Assembly (NCBI GenBank): GCA_023429135.1
Contig: JAEYWD010000100.1
Span: forward strand, 1-64,000
DNA from: Bacteroidota bacterium
GTDB taxonomy: Bacteria; Bacteroidota; Bacteroidia; Bacteroidales; JAAUTT01
Direction of reading: 5' to 3'
DNA: 64,000 bases
Position 1 is the first letter of the stretch; every line of letters begins with the position of its first letter. The notes under the pieces were generated by a model. It saw nothing but the letters and a program-made list of their open reading frames with translations, was not told the origin of the DNA and did no database searches. The translations under genes and the position numbers were made by a program. Shown one piece after another: positions 33,312 through 41,843 of the stretch.

Positions 33312-34187
33312 ATGGAAGCCAAAGATACATTTTTTTCAAAAAAGCAAACCCTCAATATTCAGGGGAAGCTAATTTCGCCTTCGTTTCCGGTGGTTATGGG
33401 TATTGTTAATATTACACATGATTCCTTTTATTCCGGGAGTCGTGCAACTACTGAAAGTGAAGTTTTAAAACGTTGTGAGCAGATAATATCAGAAGGTGGT
33501 GAGATTATTGACATTGGCGCTTATTCCTCCCGACCCGATGCTGAAGATATCAGTACCGAAGAAGAAAAGAAACGGCTTGCCGGAATTCTTGGAAAAATCA
33601 GAAAAGAATTTCCTTCTGCCATACTTTCAGTGGATACTTACCGGTCGGAGGTAGCCTCCATGTCTGTGAAAGAGTTTGGCGCCGATATGATCAATGATAT
33701 TTCGGGTGGTACTCTTGATGGTGCTATGTTCGAAACAATTGCCTCACTGCATGTTCCTTATATTTTAATGCATATGAAAGGAACCCCTCAAACCATGAAG
33801 AACTTAAATCAGTACAACAATCTTATACACGATATTTTGTTGTTTTTCGCTGAAAGGGTCAACATTTTGAAACAATTGGGAGTAGCCGATATTATAATCG
33901 ATCCGGGATTTGGTTTTGCCAAGAATATCGCCCAAAACTTCCAGTTACTATCTGGTCTGGAAAAGTTCAATTACCTTAATCTGCCTGTTCTTGCGGGATT
34001 ATCGCGAAAATCCTTCATTTATAAAACATTGAATCAGACCCCTGAAGAGGCTTTGGCCGGAACGATTTCAATGAACACAATTGCTTTATTAAAGGGTGCT
34101 GATATTCTGCGGGTTCACGATGTTAAGGAGGCAAAGGAATGTGTACGACTATTCAAAGCCTATAATCAGCAGACTGATAAAAATTAA
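33312..34187 (+). CDS. folP: Dihydropteroate synthase
   Basis: Condenses p-aminobenzoate with 6-hydroxymethyl-dihydropterin pyrophosphate in folate synthesis; target of sulfonamides. Its 291 residues have MGIVNITHDSFYSGSR (29-44; the classic NxTxDSF) and DIGAYSSRPDA near 72, DPGFGFAK near 201 and LAGLSRKSFI near 228. All substrate-binding loops are present. It is followed 28 bases later by cdaA, a conserved neighbourhood in Bacteroidota. Confidence 0.96.
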   Translation: MEAKDTFFSKKQTLNIQGKLISPSFPVVMGIVNITHDSFYSGSRATTESEVLKRCEQIISEGGEIIDIGAYSSRPDAEDISTEEEKKRLAGILGKIRKEFPSAILSVDTYRSEVASMSVKEFGADMINDISGGTLDGAMFETIASLHVPYILMHMKGTPQTMKNLNQYNNLIHDILLFFAERVNILKQLGVADIIIDPGFGFAKNIAQNFQLLSGLEKFNYLNLPVLAGLSRKSFIYKTLNQTPEEALAGTISMNTIALLKGADILRVHDVKEAKECVRLFKAYNQQTDKN

Positions 34188-34215
34188 ATTTGTACTTTTG
34201 AAAAAAGCTTAGCTT

Positions 34216-34998
34216 ATGGATTCTTTTATTACCCTTCGGTGGTTGGATGTTTTTGATATAATGCTGGTTGCATTTCTCATGTATCAGATTTATATCCTCA
34301 TAAAGGGTACAGTCGCAATTAACATATTTATCGGAATTTTTTCAATTTACATGGTTTGGCTTGTCGTAAAGGCTTTGAATATGCAGCTTTTGGGCTCTAT
34401 TCTGGGACAAATCATCAGTGTTGGGGTTATTGCTTTGATCATTCTTTTTCAGCAGGAAATCCGTCGCTTTTTGTTGATGCTCGGTAGCAGGTATTTGTCC
34501 CAATCTGTCGAAAAAATGCTGAACCTGAACATTGCTGAAACCCCAAATGTAAAAATCAAGCAAATTGCCCGTGCATGTTCACATTTATCCGATCACAAAG
34601 TAGGTGCACTGATTGTTATTTCACGTAAATCGTCTCTTTCGCTTTATTCGGAAACTGGCGACATATTAAATGCAGATACTTCAAGCAGATTACTCGAAAG
34701 TATTTTTAACAAGAACAGTCCACTGCACGATGGAGCGGTAATAATCGCAAACGATAAGATTCATGCCGCCAGGTGTATACTGCCGGTTTCAGAAAATATT
34801 GACCTCCCGGCCCATTTCGGACTTCGGCACAGAGCTGCACTAGGGGTTACCGAGCATACTGATGCAATAGCCATAATAGTCTCAGAAGAAACAGGAAGCA
34901 TATCTATAGCCGATTCAGGAAGAATTGAACATGAACTTTCCAGAGAATCGCTTATGCAATTTCTCGAAAAAGAATTTCAGCAACAAAAATTTAACTGA
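34216..34998 (+). CDS. cdaA: Diadenylate cyclase (c-di-AMP synthase), CdaA type
   Basis: Makes cyclic di-AMP from two ATP at the membrane. Its 260 residues have three N-terminal helices (about 13-30, 35-55 and 63-80), a coiled-coil linker and a DAC domain (about 100-240). Both catalytic motifs are intact: DGA at 172-174 (PLHDGAVII) and RHR at 204-206 (GLRHRAALG). In folate-linked context it follows folP by 28 bases. No phosphodiesterase or c-di-AMP receptor is in the window. It converges on plsY with a 1-base gap. Confidence 0.96.
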   Translation: MDSFITLRWLDVFDIMLVAFLMYQIYILIKGTVAINIFIGIFSIYMVWLVVKALNMQLLGSILGQIISVGVIALIILFQQEIRRFLLMLGSRYLSQSVEKMLNLNIAETPNVKIKQIARACSHLSDHKVGALIVISRKSSLSLYSETGDILNADTSSRLLESIFNKNSPLHDGAVIIANDKIHAARCILPVSENIDLPAHFGLRHRAALGVTEHTDAIAIIVSEETGSISIADSGRIEHELSRESLMQFLEKEFQQQKFN

Positions 34999-34999
34999 T

Positions 35000-35656
35000 T
35001 TATTCCTGATCCATCATTCTGCGACGACGGCGTTTAAGGAAAGTCGCCTTGTTCTCCTGACGACGTAACAAACGCTCAATATTCTTTTGATGAGTAAATA
35101 GTAAGAGAATTGAAACTGTCATAGAGAATATAACCAGAGAAGGAATTGAGGTTTTAAATACAAACATCACCAGAATTGGAAATGTGAAACCTGCAATCAT
35201 TGAACTTAGAGAAACGTATTTCGTTATAAAAAGTGTTAGCAGAAATATTCCAAAGCAGACAAGAGTTGGATAAGGATGTATTGCCATTACCAAGCCAAAT
35301 AATGTAGCCACACCTTTACCTCCTCTGAACTGAGCAAAAACAGGAAATATGTGACCTAATACGGCCGAAATACCTAAAACAAGCTGAAGATTAACAAAGT
35401 CTGCAGTACGTGGAACCAGAAAATACGAAAGATGAACCAGATTAACCGCTAAAAAGCCTTTTACCATATCCATTACAAACACAACCAATCCCGGTTTTAA
35501 TCCCAGTACTCTAATAGTATTGGTGGATCCGGCATTCCGGCTACCATGCTCACGCACATCAACGCCGTAAAATGTTTTACCGATCCAGACTGCCGAGGGT
35601 ATAGAACCCAGCAGATAAGCACCCATTACCATCAAAACATCAACTATCCAATTCAT
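35000..35656 (-). CDS. plsY: Glycerol-3-phosphate acyltransferase PlsY
   Basis: Integral membrane enzyme (218 aa) transferring acyl from acyl-phosphate to glycerol 3-phosphate, the first step of phospholipid synthesis. The three family motifs are visible: GSIPSAVWIGK (16-26), GSRNAGSTNTIRV (38-50) and FRGGKGVATLFG (about 111-122). There are several transmembrane helices and a basic C-terminal tail (RLLRRQENKATFLKRRRRR), longer than usual. A canonical TTTG-N21-TAACTTTG promoter lies upstream at 35692-35724. It is convergent with cdaA. Confidence 0.95.
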   Translation of the reverse strand: MNWIVDVLMVMGAYLLGSIPSAVWIGKTFYGVDVREHGSRNAGSTNTIRVLGLKPGLVVFVMDMVKGFLAVNLVHLSYFLVPRTADFVNLQLVLGISAVLGHIFPVFAQFRGGKGVATLFGLVMAIHPYPTLVCFGIFLLTLFITKYVSLSSMIAGFTFPILVMFVFKTSIPSLVIFSMTVSILLLFTHQKNIERLLRRQENKATFLKRRRRRMMDQE

Positions 35657-35691
35657 CAGTCCAACAATGTTAATATTTTGTTAATAAACTA

Positions 35692-35724
35692 CAAAGTTAT
35701 AAATTAAAGTTATAAAAAAACAAA
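35692..35724 (-). promoter_or_regulatory. Bacteroidota-type promoter of plsY
   Basis: On the minus strand, TTTG (35724-35721) and TAACTTTG (35699-35692) are separated by 21 bases, matching the -33/-7 consensus of the primary sigma factor. The plsY ATG is 35 bases downstream of the -7 element. Confidence 0.75.
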
Positions 35725-35755
35725 TACAGAAGGATTAGAAATAGATTATAAAACA

Positions 35756-35780
35756 AAACTGCCTCTATTTGAGGCAGTTT
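35756..35780 (-). terminator. Rho-independent terminator of pckG
   Basis: AAACTGCCTC and GAGGCAGTTT (35756-35765 and 35771-35780) are exact inverse complements around TATTT. On the minus strand TTTTGTTTT follows. It is 22 bases after the pckG stop. Confidence 0.9.
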
Positions 35781-35802
35781 ATGTTATATAATCAGAGTAT
35801 TA

Positions 35803-37629
35803 TTATGCTTTCTGAAGTCTCTCAACAAGTTTAGTCTGCTGATCTTTCATTGCTTTGGGCAGGTGATCACCAAACTTAGCATAGTGCTCATTGATAAGTT
35901 CGAGTTCTTCGTACCATTTTTCTTTATTAACATCCAGAAGTTCAGGCATATTTTTGTCAACACCATTCAATCCGGTTGTATCAATGGCATCGGATGTCGG
36001 AACATAACCAATAGCAGTTTCAGTTGCCTTAGCTGTGTTTTCAGTTCTTTCGAAGATCCATTTTAATACACGGATATTGTCTCCGTAACCAGGCCATAAG
36101 AATTTTCCTTCGGCGCTCTTGCGGAACCAGTTAACGTTAAAGATCATTGGTAATTTCGATTTGTCAGGTGCAGTTTCACCAATCTTCACCCAGTGCCCAA
36201 AATAATCGCCCATATTGTAGCCACAGAATGGTAACATAGCAAACGGGTCGCGACGAACACCAGCTTTGAGGCCAATAGCAGCGGCAGTTACTTCAGAACC
36301 TACAACAGATCCCATGAATACACCATGGTTCCAGTCGAAAGCCTGATAAACAAGAGGCACAGTGCTTGGACGACGTCCACCGAAAAGAATAGCCGAGATG
36401 GGTACACCTTTAGGATTTTCCCAATCTTTGTCGATAGCCGGACATTGATTTGCAGGAGCAGTAAAGCGAGCATTTGGATGGGCTACTACTTTACATTTTT
36501 CAGCATCATAAACTTCGTTGGTCCAGGTAATAGTACCAGCAGGCATATCGTGACCAATACCTTCCCACCAGATGTCACCATCGGGAGTTAAACCGGTATT
36601 TGTAAATATTGTGTTTTTGGCTGCCGATAACATTGCATTCGGATTGGTTTCCATAGATGTGAAAGGAGCTACTCCAAAGAAACCAGCTTCAGGATTGATA
36701 GCATATAAACGGCCATCTTCACCAAATTTCATCCAGGCGATATCATCACCAACAGTTTCTACTTTCCAACCCGGAATTGTAGGAATAAGCATGGCGAGGT
36801 TAGTTTTACCACATGCACTTGGGAAAGCTGCAGCAATGTACTTCTTAACACCTTGTGGATTTGTAATACCCATGATAAGCATGTGTTCAGCTAACCAACC
36901 TTGCTTTTTAGCCATGTTGGAAGCAATACGCAATGCAAAACATTTCTTTCCTAATAAGGCGTTTCCACCATAACCGCTGCCAAACGACCAGATTTCGTTA
37001 GTTTCGGGGAAGTGAGAAATGTATTTCTTTTCAATTGGAGCGCAAGGCCATTTAACATCCTTCTGACCTGGTTCAAGAGGAGCTCCAACAGTATGGATAC
37101 ATGGAACAAATTCTCCGTTTTCTCCGAGAACATCGAGAACGGCTTTACCCATACGGGTCATAATGCGCATGTTAACCACAACATAAGGAGAATCAGTAAT
37201 TTCAACTCCTATGTGGGCAATTTTGGAACCAAGAGGACCCATGCTGAATGGAATTACATACATGGTACGACCTTTCATGCAACCTTTATACATTGCACGA
37301 AGAGTGGCTTTCATTTCTGCAGGATCTGCCCAGTTGTTAGTTGGACCTGCATCTTCTTTTTTAGGAGAACAAATATAAGTACGGTCTTCTACGCGAGCTA
37401 CATCGCTCGGGTCACTTTGAAAATAATAGCTTCCAGGACGCTTTGAATCATTTAATTTAATGGCCATGCCACTTTTTACCATTTCATCAAGGAGGCGTTG
37501 GTTTTCTGCTTCTGAACCATCACACAAGTAAACGTTATCGGCTTGACACCAGTCAGCCCATTCCTTCACCCATTGATTAAGTTTTTGATTGTTTGTCATA
37601 CTTTTGAATAAATTATTGTTTATATCCAT
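35803..37629 (-). CDS. pckG: Phosphoenolpyruvate carboxykinase (GTP)
   Basis: Converts oxaloacetate and GTP to phosphoenolpyruvate and CO2. Its 608 residues are of the GTP class, with the P-loop FPSACGKTNLAMLIP including hyper-reactive Cys273, the EDRTYICSP block near 81, and GDDIAWM near 300. ATG at 37629 is used; a second Met at codon 11 is possible. A TATATTTG (37668-37675, minus) sits 38 bases upstream, with a near-perfect inverted repeat behind it that looks like a Crp/Fnr operator. It is a gluconeogenic enzyme, and the operator suggests global metabolic control. Confidence 0.95.
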   Translation of the reverse strand: MDINNNLFKSMTNNQKLNQWVKEWADWCQADNVYLCDGSEAENQRLLDEMVKSGMAIKLNDSKRPGSYYFQSDPSDVARVEDRTYICSPKKEDAGPTNNWADPAEMKATLRAMYKGCMKGRTMYVIPFSMGPLGSKIAHIGVEITDSPYVVVNMRIMTRMGKAVLDVLGENGEFVPCIHTVGAPLEPGQKDVKWPCAPIEKKYISHFPETNEIWSFGSGYGGNALLGKKCFALRIASNMAKKQGWLAEHMLIMGITNPQGVKKYIAAAFPSACGKTNLAMLIPTIPGWKVETVGDDIAWMKFGEDGRLYAINPEAGFFGVAPFTSMETNPNAMLSAAKNTIFTNTGLTPDGDIWWEGIGHDMPAGTITWTNEVYDAEKCKVVAHPNARFTAPANQCPAIDKDWENPKGVPISAILFGGRRPSTVPLVYQAFDWNHGVFMGSVVGSEVTAAAIGLKAGVRRDPFAMLPFCGYNMGDYFGHWVKIGETAPDKSKLPMIFNVNWFRKSAEGKFLWPGYGDNIRVLKWIFERTENTAKATETAIGYVPTSDAIDTTGLNGVDKNMPELLDVNKEKWYEELELINEHYAKFGDHLPKAMKDQQTKLVERLQKA

Positions 37630-37667
37630 TTTATGTTAAAAAACATATGGCCTTTGAAAAAGCCCAG

Positions 37668-37675
37668 CAAATATA
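37668..37675 (-). promoter_or_regulatory. -7 element of pckG
   Basis: TATATTTG on the minus strand, 38 bases upstream of the pckG ATG. A TTTG at 37707-37704 is 28 bases away, beyond the usual spacing, so the gene may depend on an activator. Confidence 0.5.
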
Positions 37676-37691
37676 AAAATTCATTTTCGAA

Positions 37692-37734
37692 TTTGTTATA
37701 AAACAAAAAAAATATTGTTATAAAAATAACAATA
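37692..37734. promoter_or_regulatory. Operator-like double inverted repeat
   Basis: First repeat: TTTGTT-ATAA-AACAAA (37692-37707). Second repeat: TATTGTTAT-AAAA-ATAACAATA (37713-37734), a perfect 9-bp palindrome that contains TTGTTA-N6-TAACAA, the 6-N6-6 layout of Crp/Fnr-family sites. The second palindrome is centred about 55 bases upstream of the -7 element, an activator position. Two Crp/Fnr genes lie in the window, but which protein binds is unknown. Confidence 0.55.
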
Positions 37735-37940
37735 GGCTGAATTGTACATCTTTATTAATATTATCCACCCTTAAATTATTAATATTCAAGCCGTATATCA
37801 GGCAATTATTTAAAGAGAACAAATAAGTTACAGATCTTACTAGTTCACGATTATTTATCTGAACAACGTTTTATTAACGCCCCTAACTTTCAATCTCATA
37901 GCAATTATGAGGTTTATAAATTCAATATTCATTCAAAATA

Positions 37941-37972
37941 TTTGGTTTACATTATAAACTAGTTTATATTTG
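37941..37972 (+). promoter_or_regulatory. Bacteroidota-type promoter of the 37995 operon
   Basis: TTTG (37941-37944), 20 bases, TATATTTG (37965-37972), an exact match to the consensus, 22 bases upstream of the ATG at 37995. Confidence 0.8.
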
Positions 37973-37994
37973 TATTGAATTTAAATCTAATATT

Positions 37995-38594
37995 ATGGAA
38001 AAAGAATCAGCTATCACACCTGAAGAAAGTCTCAGAATTATATCTGAAATGATAAACAAAACAAAAGAGGAATATGGAAATAACAGTTTTTATTTCCTGC
38101 TCTGGGGATATCTAATTTCAATTGCCTGTGTGCTACAATTTTCAATTATTAAGTTTTTGGTAAGCCTTGGGTATCATACTAAAATAAGTTTAGCGTCAGC
38201 AATCCTGTGGGGATTGATTTTACTTACCGGATTTGTTATTCAATACATCTTTATTGAGAAAAACAAAAAGACAACTAAGATCAAAACCCATATAGGTGAA
38301 TTCTTAACCATACACTGGCAGGTAAACGGAGCATTAATAATAATTGCCGGTCTTTTCTGCTGGAAATATCACATTCATCCTTCTCCTTTTATACTTGCTA
38401 TTTGCGGTGCGGCCACTTTAATTACCGGATTGCTTATCAGGCAAAAAGCTCTGATTACAGGAAGCCTCTTTATGCTTACTTTCGCTGTAATTGCATTATG
38501 GGTAAACAACGAATACCAGCTTTTAATCAATGCATTTGCCATTGTATTAGGATATGTCCTTCCGGGTTATAGTTTAAAATCCTTAAAAAAATAA
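37995..38594 (+). CDS. Hypothetical multi-pass membrane protein
   Basis: 199 residues with a soluble N-terminus (about 1-30, ESLRIISEMINKTKEEYGNNSF) followed by about five or six helices: 32-52, 62-84, 102-120, 125-145, 148-165 and 172-190. No known family is recognised. It is followed 2 bases later by a winged-helix regulator and driven by a clear promoter, so the pair is a regulated two-gene unit. The pattern of membrane protein plus small winged-helix regulator recurs in Bacteroidota, but the function is not known to me. Confidence 0.7.
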   Translation: MEKESAITPEESLRIISEMINKTKEEYGNNSFYFLLWGYLISIACVLQFSIIKFLVSLGYHTKISLASAILWGLILLTGFVIQYIFIEKNKKTTKIKTHIGEFLTIHWQVNGALIIIAGLFCWKYHIHPSPFILAICGAATLITGLLIRQKALITGSLFMLTFAVIALWVNNEYQLLINAFAIVLGYVLPGYSLKSLKK

Positions 38595-38596
38595 TT

Positions 38597-38887
38597 ATGT
38601 TTCCATCTCTCGATCCTCTGCTGCATTCCCAGTTGCGACTGGCTATCATGTCAATTTTGATTGGAGTAAAGGAGGCTGAATTTAATTTCATAAAGGAAAA
38701 AACCGAGGCTACAGCCGGTAATCTTAGCATTCAGCTTACAAAGCTAAAAGAGGCGGGTTACCTCGAAATCACCAAACAATTCAAAGGCAATTATCCTTTA
38801 ACTATTTGCAAAATAACCGAATTGGGAAAGACCAGCTTTGAAAAATATGTAGCTGATATAGAAAAATACCTGGGAGAAAAAAAATAA
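38597..38887 (+). CDS. Winged-helix transcriptional regulator
   Basis: 96 residues with a single winged helix of the HTH_34/MarR-like kind: LRLAIMSILIGVKEAEFNFIKEKTEATAGNLSIQLTKLKEAGYLEITK, of which FIKEKTEATAGNLSIQ is the helix-turn-helix. The C-terminal wing is KGNYPLTICKITELG. No effector domain is present, so it probably responds by protein partner or concentration. It starts 2 bases after the membrane protein and likely controls it. Confidence 0.85.
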   Translation: MFPSLDPLLHSQLRLAIMSILIGVKEAEFNFIKEKTEATAGNLSIQLTKLKEAGYLEITKQFKGNYPLTICKITELGKTSFEKYVADIEKYLGEKK

Positions 38888-38915
38888 CATTATAGAGGCT
38901 GTGTAATTAGTATAA

Positions 38916-38974
38916 AGCCGGAGGTTGAGCCTGTCGAATCCTTATTGTCACTTCGACAAGCTCAGTGTCCGGCT
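38916..38974. terminator. Large imperfect palindrome, probable bidirectional terminator
   Basis: AGCCGGA (38916-38922) pairs with TCCGGCT (38968-38974), and TTGAGCCTGTCGAA (38925-38938) pairs with TTCGACAAGCTCAG (38952-38965) with two mismatches. A run of T follows at 38976-38980. It lies between converging genes. The inner CTTCGACAAGCTCAG is a common dispersed repeat in many genomes, so it may be a REP-like copy co-opted as a terminator. Confidence 0.65.
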
Positions 38975-38995
38975 CTTTTTAAACATCCTCTATTG

Positions 38996-40951
38996 TTATT
39001 TTTCCAGAATCATAAATTCAGTACGTCTGTTTTGAGCTCTCCCTTCTTCGGTATCGTTTGAAGCAATAGGTTGTGTTTCGCCGTATCCTTTTGCAACGAG
39101 CCGTTTGACATCAATTCCATTCTCTGTAAGATAACTCACAACAGTTTTAGCCCTGTTTTCCGAAAGCACACGATTATGTTCAGGAGTTCCGGAATTATCG
39201 GTATGACCGGAAATCTGTATTTTAATGGTAGCATTTTCTTTTAATAATTTTAGCAGTCGGTCGAGTTCAACTTTCGACTCTGGCTTGAGTGTGAACTTAT
39301 CTGTATCAAAAAAGATATTCCGCAATATCGATTTTTCTCCCTGCCGGATAGGACTTAAAGGCACATCCATTAAAAATGGTTGGGCATAATCCCCATGAGT
39401 CATAGTAAAGTTCTCGGAAAAGAAAAGATATCCGGGGGTGTTTGCATTCAAGGCATAATCGTGCCCAGCAGGAATACTTATGAGAAATGTCCCATCAGAC
39501 GGACTGGAATATGATTGCATTATTATTTTTTCCGATTTAAGATCAATAAGCTCAAATTTAGCCCTCAAAGGCTTTTTGGTTTCAATATCATATACAGTAC
39601 CTTTCATATACGATACAGGTTTTGGTCTTATTTCAACCGGAATTTCGAACTGATAAATATCGCGACCTCCGAATCCACCCTCGCGTGTTGAGGAATAAAA
39701 TGCTGTTGTGCCTTTTGAATTTACAACCAGACCTTCCTCGTTAAAATTGGTATTTATAGGATAGCCCAGGTTTTTGGGTTTCGACCAACCTCCCTCTGAA
39801 TTTTTGCGCGATAAAAATAAATCAAAACGCCCCATTCCCTGTAAACCAGTAGACGAGAAATACAAACTTTCGTTATCAGGATGAATAAAAGGCGACTGCT
39901 CCTCTCCGCTCGTATTAATGCTATCGCTTAAATTAACCGGTTCGCTCCAGGTTCCGTCTTCCTGCTGAGTACTTTGCCAGAGATCAAGACCTCCTTTTCC
40001 ACCGGGACGGTTACTGGCAAAATAAAGTGTGCGTCCGTCGGGAGAAAGTGATGGCTGAGTTTCCTTGTAACGCGAGTTTACTGGTGCTCCTAAATTTCTT
40101 GGAGTAGTCCAAACTTTACCATTCCAATACGAATAGTAAATATCGCACAATCCTAACCCCGATTTTCGATTGCAGGCAGTAAAATACATCTCCTTACCAT
40201 CGGCCGATAGGGTCTGTGCCCCTTCATTATCGGCAGTATTTAAAGGCATTCCGGCATTTTGGGCAGGTGTCCAGCCTTCTTTTGAATTGGTCGAAATGTA
40301 AAAATCTTCCTGCATGTTTATAGAATTTCGCTGCACATCGGGGCCTTCTTCCTCTTTTGGGCCTTTGGGGAGTAAAAGTGTAAAAACAAATGTCTGCTCA
40401 TCAACAGAGATGCTGGGCCAGTATTGGTCGAGTTCATTGTTTATTGAACTTCCCATGTTTTGCGGGTTAAACGGAACAGGATGGTCCACCGACCAAAGTG
40501 CAAAATCGCAGTTAGAAATCCCAACCAGAGCTGACCTCCGACTTTTTTCGGAAATATTTTCATAAGTTAAATATTTGTTGTAATTCCCCTTTGCTTCAGA
40601 ATATTTCCCTTCGATAAATTCAAGCTCAGCAAGATTCAGATATGCTCCCGGGAAAAAATCAGGATTAATAGAAATACATTTCTTATACATTTTAATGGAT
40701 TCACCGAAATGACGCATGTCCATGTATAATTCAGCCAAAGAGAGGTATGCTTCAATAAACTTATCGTCTTCCTGGATTGCCAGCGTCAAATTTGCCTCGG
40801 CTGCATCGTAATATCGAAGCCCATAGTTCTTCATTCCCTCCTCATAAAACCTGACAGCTTTTTTCGATTTTGACGAAAGTTGGGTTTGAGAAAGACCTAG
40901 CTGAATGGCACATGAAATAAGCAACAGAACAAAAAATAACCTTCTCCGCAT
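38996..40951 (-). CDS. PorE-like OmpA-family protein (type 9 secretion)
   Basis: 651 residues with the domain order of PorE: export signal with LISC at 11-14, TPR repeats (about 29-130), a WD40/PD40 propeller (about 165-420; LSPDGRTLYFASNRPGG), a carboxypeptidase-regulatory-like domain (about 445-520; GTVYDIETKKPLRAKF) and a C-terminal OmpA domain (about 535-651) with the peptidoglycan-binding SGHTDNSGTPEHN and NRRTEF. PorE links the T9SS core to the cell wall in Porphyromonas; equivalence here is by architecture. LISC could be a lipobox. It follows a cation efflux pump by 12 bases. Confidence 0.8.
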   Translation of the reverse strand: MRRRLFFVLLLISCAIQLGLSQTQLSSKSKKAVRFYEEGMKNYGLRYYDAAEANLTLAIQEDDKFIEAYLSLAELYMDMRHFGESIKMYKKCISINPDFFPGAYLNLAELEFIEGKYSEAKGNYNKYLTYENISEKSRRSALVGISNCDFALWSVDHPVPFNPQNMGSSINNELDQYWPSISVDEQTFVFTLLLPKGPKEEEGPDVQRNSINMQEDFYISTNSKEGWTPAQNAGMPLNTADNEGAQTLSADGKEMYFTACNRKSGLGLCDIYYSYWNGKVWTTPRNLGAPVNSRYKETQPSLSPDGRTLYFASNRPGGKGGLDLWQSTQQEDGTWSEPVNLSDSINTSGEEQSPFIHPDNESLYFSSTGLQGMGRFDLFLSRKNSEGGWSKPKNLGYPINTNFNEEGLVVNSKGTTAFYSSTREGGFGGRDIYQFEIPVEIRPKPVSYMKGTVYDIETKKPLRAKFELIDLKSEKIIMQSYSSPSDGTFLISIPAGHDYALNANTPGYLFFSENFTMTHGDYAQPFLMDVPLSPIRQGEKSILRNIFFDTDKFTLKPESKVELDRLLKLLKENATIKIQISGHTDNSGTPEHNRVLSENRAKTVVSYLTENGIDVKRLVAKGYGETQPIASNDTEEGRAQNRRTEFMILEK

Positions 40952-40963
40952 AGCTTAAATGTA

Positions 40964-41821
40964 TTATTGATCAATAGGTTCAACATGAATATTAATCCTT
41001 AACTGAGGCATATTATCGTTTAATTTTTTTTCAATTTCATCGCAAATACGATGAACCTCACCTAATTCCATTTTTGCAGGTAATTCCACATGCAGGTCTA
41101 AAAATTTCTGACTCCCTGCTTTGCGGGTTTTCAATTCATGAAACTGAATATTCATCTCCTGAAGAAGCAATTCAATTTTAGTGATTTCATCTTTAGGCAA
41201 AGCCCTGTCGAGTAAAGGTGAATAGGCTCGTGACAACAAGTTAAAACTTTCTTTTAAAATAAACAATGCCACAAGAATGGCAACCATGGGGTCGAGAATG
41301 GCGATATCCGTAATCCAAAGTAATAATAACCCAACTCCAACACCAAATGAAGTATAAACATCAGTTTTAAGGTGAAGAGCATCAGCTTCCAAGGCTATTG
41401 ATTCAGTTTCCTTTGCTACTTTATAAAGCTTTCTGGAAACCAGAAAATTCACCAATGCTGAAATAAACATAACCAAAATACCAATGCCAACTCCTAAACT
41501 ATTAACTTCCGAGGGATTGAGTATCTTATGAATTGCTTCGTAAATAATCCAGATTGCTGCAATTAGAATCAAAAAGGCTTCAACCACACCAGAAACATTT
41601 TCAAACTTTCCATGACCATAAGGATGATCGTCGTCGGGCGGATTATCAGATATGCGAACCGAAAAATATGCAATCACAGCAGCAATAAGGTCCATAACTG
41701 AGTGAATTGCTTCCGAAATAATACTTACTGAACCACTTAACACGCCAACCACCACTTTCATAATTATCAGAAAAGTGTTGGATATAACTGATAATCTGGC
41801 TATCCTGGTTTTTCTGTTCAT
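40964..41821 (-). CDS. Cation diffusion facilitator family transporter
   Basis: 285 residues, six transmembrane helices and a cytoplasmic ferredoxin-like C-terminal domain. The metal-site motif HSVMD near 41-45 in helix 2 and ADALHLKTD near 150-158 in helix 5 are the typical CDF metal-site positions, and DDDHPYGHGK near 63 is the loop signature. It exports Zn2+, Fe2+ or similar ions in exchange for protons; specificity cannot be told. It lies between a lipoprotein and the PorE-like gene, probably cotranscribed. Confidence 0.93.
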   Translation of the reverse strand: MNRKTRIARLSVISNTFLIIMKVVVGVLSGSVSIISEAIHSVMDLIAAVIAYFSVRISDNPPDDDHPYGHGKFENVSGVVEAFLILIAAIWIIYEAIHKILNPSEVNSLGVGIGILVMFISALVNFLVSRKLYKVAKETESIALEADALHLKTDVYTSFGVGVGLLLLWITDIAILDPMVAILVALFILKESFNLLSRAYSPLLDRALPKDEITKIELLLQEMNIQFHELKTRKAGSQKFLDLHVELPAKMELGEVHRICDEIEKKLNDNMPQLRINIHVEPIDQ

Positions 41822-41843
41822 TGCGTAAAAGGAAAGGAAACGA

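Larger units (their letters stand above)
37630..37994. other. Divergent regulatory region between pckG and the membrane protein
   Basis: No gene. It contains the pckG -7 element, two inverted repeats at 37692-37734 and the rightward promoter at 37941-37972. The middle (37735-37930) is AT-rich without a recognised element. Confidence 0.7.
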
